64,000 bases of DNA, from NCBI GenBank assembly GCA_933228675.1, contig OW121741.1:37353952-37417951 (forward strand). Reading direction: 5' to 3'. The position numbers were made by a program, and so were the translations under genes. The notes under the pieces were generated by a model. The model was not told the origin of the DNA. It worked only from the letters and a program-made list of their open reading frames with translations, and did not search any database. This document shows, in pieces, positions 57,527-64,000 of the stretch (position 1 is its first letter; each line of letters starts with the position of its first letter). This DNA comes from Stomorhina lunata. Taxonomy: Eukaryota; Arthropoda; Insecta; Diptera; Rhiniidae.

Positions 57527-58341
57527 ATTGCAATCAGCGTTACCGTTATGCGACTAAAGTCGCAATTTGCGACTTTTTAGGTGGCCTGCGACGCAACGTG
57601 CGACTTTTCTTCCATGGCCCTTTTTTGCCACTTTTTCGAGTTTTGTGCGACTTTTGACAACTTTTTAGAAAATTATTTAAAATGTTTATTTTTAGCCCAT
57701 ATTCAATATCTCAACTAAAATTCCCAAAAATTATTGTAACTTAAGTATAAATTCCATCACTTTGGTCTCAGTTTGCTATCTAAAACCATTAAAAGCAATA
57801 TTTAATATTTTGCACGATTTTCAAAATCTTCATACAATTTTAGCAAAAAATTATTTTTTGAAAAAACGGTAAATGCTTCATTTGATTTTTGTAGTGCAAA
57901 ATTGCGCTACTAAGATTTTGCGTTCAATATACCTGTAGACTTAGGAGTTCAAATCTGTAATTAGATTTTCCGAACACCTAAGAGTACAAAAATTATTCGA
58001 GTTGAAAGTCGGTTCCATGAAATAATAATAACAAGGAAGTTTCATTCTCTCTCTTCAAAATTATTTTGAAGTATATTGGGTTTTTGAAGTTTGATATTTG
58101 AAAACAAATTCAAGAAAAACGTTGCCACACTAAGAAAAGGGGTACGTAATACATTGGGATTAATTATCAAAAATGTGTAAATTTGAAGTAAATCATATAA
58201 GGAAGACATTCAATATTAAAGAAATATAGTTAAAACAAATTGTATGATTATTTATCAAACTTTTAAGCAAATATTCATAAGTTTTTTATGCATCAAGACA
58301 TATAAGCTTACATAAATTTTGTCATCATACCATTTCAGAAA

Positions 58342-58638
58342 AGTGGGATTGTCGACAAAAATATGGTAGCACAAACTTTCACTATCCTAACAAACGTCAG
58401 AAAGTTATCATGGCGACAAAAAGAGAGAATGGAACAACCTTCAGTTTTATTAAATCATGGTCGGTTCTATAGGAATTAAAACTATTTGATTTTTGACTAT
58501 ATAATAAATCATGATAAAAGAAATTAGTAAGGTATAACCGTTCTCTCTTTTGTCAGCCATATTAGCTTTCTGACGTTTGATCGAATTATTATTTTCTTTT
58601 CTCAAATTATGCTACCATACTACTTTAAAAAATCCCAG
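58342..58638. mobile_element. Foldback element nested in the hAT
   Basis: TGGGATT at 58346 and AATCCCA at 58631 end a region whose arms share ATGGTAGCA, AAACGTCAGAAAG, ATGGC.GACAAAA and AGAGAGAA..GG as inverted repeats. Target duplication not resolved. Confidence 0.72.
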
Positions 58639-58844
58639 TTTTGGTTTGCTATTATACTATAAACACAATCACGACTGCAGGCTACGGGCTACAACCTGTT
58701 AAAATTAGAATACATTCATTCAAATAGAAATCATTTTTTTAAGCGTCGACATAGCCACACGACTACCGACTACCGTTGCAGATGTAGACAAAAAAACTAT
58801 ATACATTTTATATATAATATAAAAATGTATGTTTAATAAATAAA

Positions 58845-58925
58845 ATTTTACTTCTATTGGGTAAGAGTTATATAAATATTATTTATATAACTCTAACTCA
58901 ATAGAAATAAAATTTTACGCTGTCA
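58845..58925. repeat. Imperfect 80-bp palindrome
   Basis: AAAATTTTACTTCTATTGGG and AACTCAATAGAAATAAAATTTT, with GTTATATAAAT..ATTTATATAAC at the centre, form a long hairpin. Confidence 0.75.
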
Positions 58926-59832
58926 TAACTAACTCACTACATATGCTAGAGCTAAGTAGTTTATGTTATATAAAAGCTCAGTATATCCTGTATAAAATTC
59001 ATTATATAAAAAACCATACTTATATCCTTATTATTTTAAGATATGCTCATTTTTATAAACAAAGTCGGTTGTAAAAATAAGTTTTGAGTATATGAGCTCT
59101 TAATCTTTATAAATCGGAAGAATGTATAATATATCATTTGAATGATACTTTCAGTAGATTTTGTTTGATATACCAGTTTATATCGGATATAAACTTCTAA
59201 AGTTATGCCGTATAATTTTTGAAATTTAAAAAGCCCATAATTCTCATACTATAAAAGATCACACCAAAATCTATATATAAGAACATATTTGAAGATACGT
59301 TTTTTAAATAAAATTTTGGTGAAATTAAAATTTTCAATCCCAAAAAGAAGCTGAAGAAACTGTTACATAAATTATAAAAAAATATGTTACACAAAAATAC
59401 TTTAAATATATTATGACAAAATTGAATTGTCTCAAGTCTTTTTTTTCCTTGTGCAGGATCCGCTAAACTTTATAAAGTAAGTTTTAACGAAATGTTTACA
59501 ACACATTACACATTATACATTCAAAATTTCCTGATAATAATATTCCCATTTCTCACAACGACTTTTATAATTGTTTACAAAAAACAAATTTTAAATATTT
59601 CGCATTTACTTCAAAAAAATTTTTTGTAAGAGAGAACGGTTATACCTTACAATTTTTTTGCCATGTAATAAATTTTCAAGTATGAATTGTTTTATAGTCT
59701 TTTGTTCATTGTTTCAAGAAAATTTTATAAAAAAAAGTGTGCGACTTTTTTTATTTGAAAGTGACTTTTTGTGCGACTTTTTTTGTAAAAAGCGACTTTT
59801 TCAAATTTGTCAGCGGTAACGCTGATTGCAAT

Positions 59833-60187
59833 AGAGCAATGTTGGGCAATGTAAACAAATTGTAGCAAAATACAAAACAAGAGAGAATGAGAGAAACTGT
59901 GCCCAACATTGTTGTAAACATGGTATAACTAACTAGGTAAACATGATACAACTAACTAAAGTTCGTCACTTTTAAAATTTTATAGTGCTTTAAAGTAAAC
60001 AAATTTTGACATTTACATTGTTTTCGTTATCTAACAACAAAATGATCAGCTGTTGATGTACTTCAAAGAAGATTAACCCTCTGCGACCGACGTTGTTGTT
60101 TTGCAGACACCAACAATAATTAAGTTTTGTTCTGAAATTAATTTTCTGGAAAAAACATGCCGATAAATCATAATTTATACTCATATA
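59833..60187. repeat. Spacer with a short inverted repeat
   Basis: GCAATGTTGGGCA (59836) and TGCCCAACATTGTT (59901) are inverted; a tiny MITE is possible. Confidence 0.45.
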
Positions 60188-60672
60188 GCTTATTCACATT
60201 GAGCTCGAAAACTAGTTAAAGTTGTTTTCGCCTCAAAACAATATTGAAAACTTAAGTTTTTACATACAAAACGAAAACTCCTTCCGTATGAGTTTTCAAT
60301 GAAAACTTATTTGAAAACTATTAAAATACTGATGCAACACTGAGTTTATACCATTTATTACAACTCTAGATAAGAAAAATGGAAAAATATCAAAAATAAG
60401 TGTCAATGTAAAATAAAATTAAAAAAAAAACAATAATTTTAATTTTTAAAATTTCGGGAAAAAAATTTTAAAAGTAATGAAAAAGTTATTATTTTATTGT
60501 GTATTAATGATATCTAATAAGTCAAAAGCATTTGGTGTTCGGTTTTTTAAAATAATCGCGAGTAAAAAATCCGAAAACTTATGAAATGCCAAATTTCCAT
60601 AATGTGAATGGTAAAGTTTTCGATGGTGTTTTCATTTCCGAAAACACCTAAAAACTTATAGTGTGAATGGGC
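60188..60672. mobile_element. Probable MITE with TA target duplication
   Basis: Ends GCTTATTCACATT (left) and GCCCATTCACACT (right, reverse complemented), each flanked by TA. The arms contain GTTTTCG and GAAAAC motifs in opposite orientations. About 485 bp, no ORF. Confidence 0.65.
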
Positions 60673-61204
60673 TAATAAAAAATAAAATAAATTGTTTTGT
60701 TAGTTTTACAAATCGGATCTTGGAAAATATAAGCCATGGAAATGTTATCTTGAAACAATTGCCCCATTGATAGACTGCCGGGGAATTGGCTGCCTAGGTC
60801 GTGCGATGTCAATAGGTATCAGCCCGCAATGGTTGTCAGTATTGAACAAATTTATTTATGAGATACTGACCTATAAGTCAGAGAGAATATGTCATATGAA
60901 TACAAATTAGATTCATGTCGTCAAACAAACTTTAAAACTTACCGAAATGAAATGTAATGGAACGTCATCCTTATTTTACATGCACTAATGTCATTATTCG
61001 TCGATTTGGCTACGGCACAATTCAAGAGACTATAAAACACTTCTTCAGCAAAGATGGATACCAAAATATATTTATTTTGTATTAGTAGTCTTTTTTTAAT
61101 GGATATTTAAAAAGATTCATTTGTTTATTTTTTAGTCTTTAATAAAAACTTAACAAAATAAAATCTTTCGTGTTCGAAGGAAGGATGATGTTCTAGGGTT
61201 AAGT
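60673..61204. other. Spacer
   Basis: Nothing recognised. Confidence 0.4.
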
Positions 61205-62742
61205 ATAAACCGGTTTTTATACCCTACATCAACAAGAATGGGGGGTATATTAAGATTGTCATTCCGTTTGTAATTTCCTTAATATTGGCTCAAAAACCAA
61301 AAGTTATTCTGAATCCTTGTGAAATTCTAAGACGATTGAGCGATGTCCGTCTGTCTGTCCGTTGTCGACACGATAAAACCTTAACAAAAGGATATAGATA
61401 GATAGATTTCGTGGAAAATTTTGGTATTGAAATCGGGTAAAATCGGTTCACATTTGACCATAGCTCCCGTATAACCTCGTCTAGGCTAATTGCTTATTTG
61501 CTAATAAATGATAAATTACAAAAGCTATGATAATAAAATTTGGTATATAGAAGTTTTACATAAGTACTAGGCATCATCCAAATCGGTTCACATTTACGGA
61601 AACAGCCTAAATTCCACCTAAAATACTAAATGCCAATAAATGATAAACTTTAATAGCTTTGGCCACTAAATTTAGCAAGGAAGTCTTATGTCAATGCCAA
61701 TCAGTGTGCAAAATTTTGTCACAATCGGTCACCATTTGACATAAAAAACTTATGGAAATACAAAATACAAGAAGATAAGGGGGTTTATGTCCGTCAGATA
61801 AAAGCACTATAGCGCCTTAACAAAAAGAGCTAGAGTAACAAAATTTTACAAAAGTATTTTCGATATCTTGAAAGAGTTGTGTATTGAAAATGGACGAAAT
61901 CGGTTCACATTTAGCTAGAGCTCCCATATAACGCCGCCCTGGGAAACACTTTAATGCTGATAAATTGAATGTAATTGTAATAGCTATGACGACTAAATTT
62001 ATAATAGGGAAGTTTTATGCAACTGTTGGTCAGTTCTATAGAAATCGGTCCATATTTGACTACAGCTTTCATATAAAAAATACTCCCAGAAACCAAAAAA
62101 AAACATGTAGCAAGGCCAGTTTAAAGCTATTAAATTAGAAACTATGGCAGCTATGGCCACTAAGTTTTGCAAGAATAAGCTCTATATAAAACCAGCCAGT
62201 GTGTAAAATTTAGTTACAATCGGTCAACATTTCGCTATAATTCTAATATATGTATATATAACATCCCCTTTTTATATCTACAATCAAAAAGATTCGAAGA
62301 TACAAGCAGCATATTAAGATTGCACTAATGTCCAGACTTTATATACGGTAGGTGCATTAGTAACTCCTAACAAAATATATGACCCTGTCGTATTATTATC
62401 AGCATGTTTATCTTGACTAAATATTAAGCTAAACGAAAAGCATTTAACAACTTATTAATGTAAAACCATACCAGGTTACGATACTTTTCTAATTTCTTCA
62501 AAGTAAATACTATGGAAACCACTTACATACTTTTAAATGTTGAACTGTAAAGCTCCTGCATCCGAATTTAGTCCAAATATTTTACTAACAATAGCAACTA
62601 GCGTAACAACTTTTTTCGAATTTGGTCCACATTTTGAATAAGCTGCACCCTCGTAGATATATGAGAGACATATCTAAATTTAACACAATTAGATGGTGGG
62701 TATTCGGCACTGCCGAATATAACATTCTTACTTGTTATATTT
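61205..62742 (-). repeat. Long dispersed repeat with internal subrepeats and hairpin ends
   Basis: Left side TATACCCTACATC..GGGGGGTATATTAAG; right side ATTCGGCACTGCCGAATA hairpin followed by CATTCTTACTTGTT, which is the reverse complement of the AACAAGTAAG terminus at 8064. Interior has ATGTCCGTCTGTCTGTCCG and several diverged units of about 160 bp, each with a phrase like TTTTATGCAA...CAGT..., AATCGGTC.ACATTTG and AGCTCCCATATAA. Non-coding. Confidence 0.75.
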
Positions 62743-63379
62743 TCACCTAATATGTGAGAAATTTTTTAGTGGTAACTCTGAATGAAACAATTTTCTTGGT
62801 GGTATGTTCAGTGTTTCAACTCTATTGTCGATTATTTCATTACACCAATTTTCTGTTGCCGGAGATACCAGATCTTGTTAAGAAAGTACAAATATTTTAA
62901 CATACATAATTTTCTTGTATAGAAAAAATTATAAATGACTTTATACGTAAAATTTCATACAAATTTTAGATTTCTATTTTGCAGTTTTTATAATGCCAAA
63001 TTGAATTTATTTTTAAGAATTAATTTAGTATGTCAAGGAAAATACTATTTTTTACAACTCTGTTGACTTATGAATTTTTCTTTATGCCATTCGGGTAGTT
63101 CGTCAGTCTCTTTTCTTTTCTTGTTCACATTCAAAGGTTATTACGTGCTTCTTAAATTTTAATTGCTTTTAATAAAAAAAGAAAAACTATATTTTTGAGA
63201 AATTTATTGTGAAATTTGTTTGTTTTCTTTTCTTGTGTACATAGGCAAATGCCAAGCGAAAAAGAAGTAGATTTTTAGCGGATTTATTAAACTGCTACTG
63301 CTCTTGAACAAAGACGACGACTCTACGGCGATATACGGAAATCGATTACCCACACACACTTAAGAAATAATCTTGCATA
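62743..63379 (+). promoter_or_regulatory. 5' flank of slowmo
   Basis: A possible 5'UTR acceptor (TTCTTGTGTACATAG) ends at 63244. No core promoter is assigned. Confidence 0.4.
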
Positions 63380-64000
63380 ATGAAAATCTGGACGTCAGAG
63401 CACACATTCAATCATCCATGGGAAACAGTGACGCAGGCAGCATGGCGTAAATATCCCAATCCCATGACACCATCCATCATTGGCACCGATGTTGTCGATC
63501 GTCAAGTGGTCGATGGTGTATTGCATACACATCGTTTGGTCCAGTCCAAATGGTATTTTCCCAAATGGACGCACAAACTCATTGGTCACGCCAAAACCTG
63601 TTTTGCCAGCGAACGCTCAACCGTAGACCCCAGCAAGCGATCCATGATCTTAAAGACCATAAATTTGACATTCTGCCGTCATATTTCTGTAGATGAAGTT
63701 TTATATTATGAGCCTCATCCTACAGATCCCTCAAAGACCCTGCTAAAACAAGAAGCCTCCGTGAGTGTACATGGTGTTCCCCTCTCGCACTATATGGAAG
63801 ATATGCTTACCTCCAGCATTAGCATGAATGCGGGCAAAGGCCGACAGGGTCTTGAATGGGTTATTGGACGCATTAATTCCGAAGTTAAAGGTATTGCCGA
63901 AACAGCAGCCAAAAGTACAGATGACTTGATTTTGAACACAAAACGCTCCCTTGATGATATGACAGAAAGTGCCCGCAAAAATTTGGATGAAATTAGTGCG
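63380..64000 (+). CDS. slmo: Slowmo, PRELI-domain mitochondrial lipid-transfer protein (3' end beyond window)
   Basis: ATG 63380 starts a frame open to the window end, 207 codons so far. It begins MKIWTSEHTFNHPWETVTQA, then AWRKYPNPMTPSIIGTDVVD, VDGVLHTHRLVQSKWYFPKW, CFASERSTVDP, LTFCRHISVDEVLYYEPHPT and GKGRQGLEWVIGRINSEVKG, which is the PRELI/MSF1 domain of slowmo (PRELID3 family). The family moves phosphatidylserine or phosphatidic acid across the mitochondrial intermembrane space with a TRIAP1/Mdm35-type partner. The fly protein is about 215 residues, so only the last few residues are missing. No intron is present in the visible part. Confidence 0.96.
   Translation, partial: MKIWTSEHTFNHPWETVTQAAWRKYPNPMTPSIIGTDVVDRQVVDGVLHTHRLVQSKWYFPKWTHKLIGHAKTCFASERSTVDPSKRSMILKTINLTFCRHISVDEVLYYEPHPTDPSKTLLKQEASVSVHGVPLSHYMEDMLTSSISMNAGKGRQGLEWVIGRINSEVKGIAETAAKSTDDLILNTKRSLDDMTESARKNLDEISA

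Larger units (their letters stand above)
57535..59824. mobile_element. 2.3-kb non-autonomous hAT with perfect 8-bp target duplication
   Basis: Inverted ends CAGCGTTACCG, and ATTGCAAT on each side (57527-57534, 59825-59832). Both ends carry clusters of GCGACTTTTT-like motifs, about five within the first 130 bp and four within the last 90 bp. No transposase ORF is seen; the interior is AT-rich and carries a nested foldback and palindromes. Confidence 0.92.

Overview
The window is AT-rich, gene-poor nuclear DNA of a higher fly. Evidence: proteins closest in memory to Drosophila RCC2/CG9135, Rab7, sesquipedalian (PHETA), ZAD zinc-finger proteins and slowmo; introns mostly 56-75 nt with GTAAG..AG borders; and dense dipteran-type transposon debris. 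Transposon style and low GC suggest a calyptrate (blow-fly-like) genome, but the species cannot be fixed from sequence alone.

Host genes: a BTB/POZ protein (9.1-10.1 kb, -), RCC2 (16.1-20.1 kb, -, three coding exons plus a probable 5'UTR exon), PHETA/sesquipedalian (28.2-31.5 kb, -, four exons), an unrecognised coiled-coil protein (35.7-36.3 kb, +), Rab7 (38.8-39.4 kb, +, one uninterrupted ORF), a zeste-type Myb/SANT protein (47.0-47.9 kb, +, four coding exons, last exon duplicated downstream), a ZAD plus ten-finger C2H2 factor (50.7-54.7 kb, +, four exons) with a finger-less broken copy at 44.5-45.3 kb, a small basic protein with 8-residue repeats (56.8-57.2 kb, -), and the start of slowmo (63.4 kb, +, cut by the window end). 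They look like ordinary single genes, not an operon or pathway. RCC2 and slowmo are, from memory, close together on Drosophila chromosome arm 2L.

Most of the rest is mobile DNA, much of it nested. Non-LTR retroelements (RTE-like, I/LOA-like with RNase H, and jockey/CR1-like) are all broken. DNA elements include hAT (3.5-4.9 kb and 57.5-59.8 kb, both with perfect 8-bp target duplications), an internally deleted mariner (22.2-23.0 kb), a second mariner relic, a Tc1 relic, a piggyBac relic, a Helitron-like insertion, a Harbinger-like element carrying a small spliced Myb-like ORF (26.2-26.9 kb), and several MITE families. Two SINE copies with a tRNA-like head lie at 27.3 and 48.2 kb. A dispersed family with hairpin ends (CTATAGTCGG..CCGAC at one end, ACCCTT..AAGGGTATA at the other) recurs across the window. 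Two tandem arrays stand out: an inverted minisatellite at 8.1-8.8 kb and a roughly 1.9-kb array of about 30-bp units at 32.2-34.1 kb flanked on both sides by LINE coding remnants.

No CRISPR array, rRNA gene or intact tRNA gene was seen. No clearly new multi-gene system is present. The most informative structures are dated nested insertions, two-copy MITE families with target duplications, and the Harbinger-like element with an ORF.
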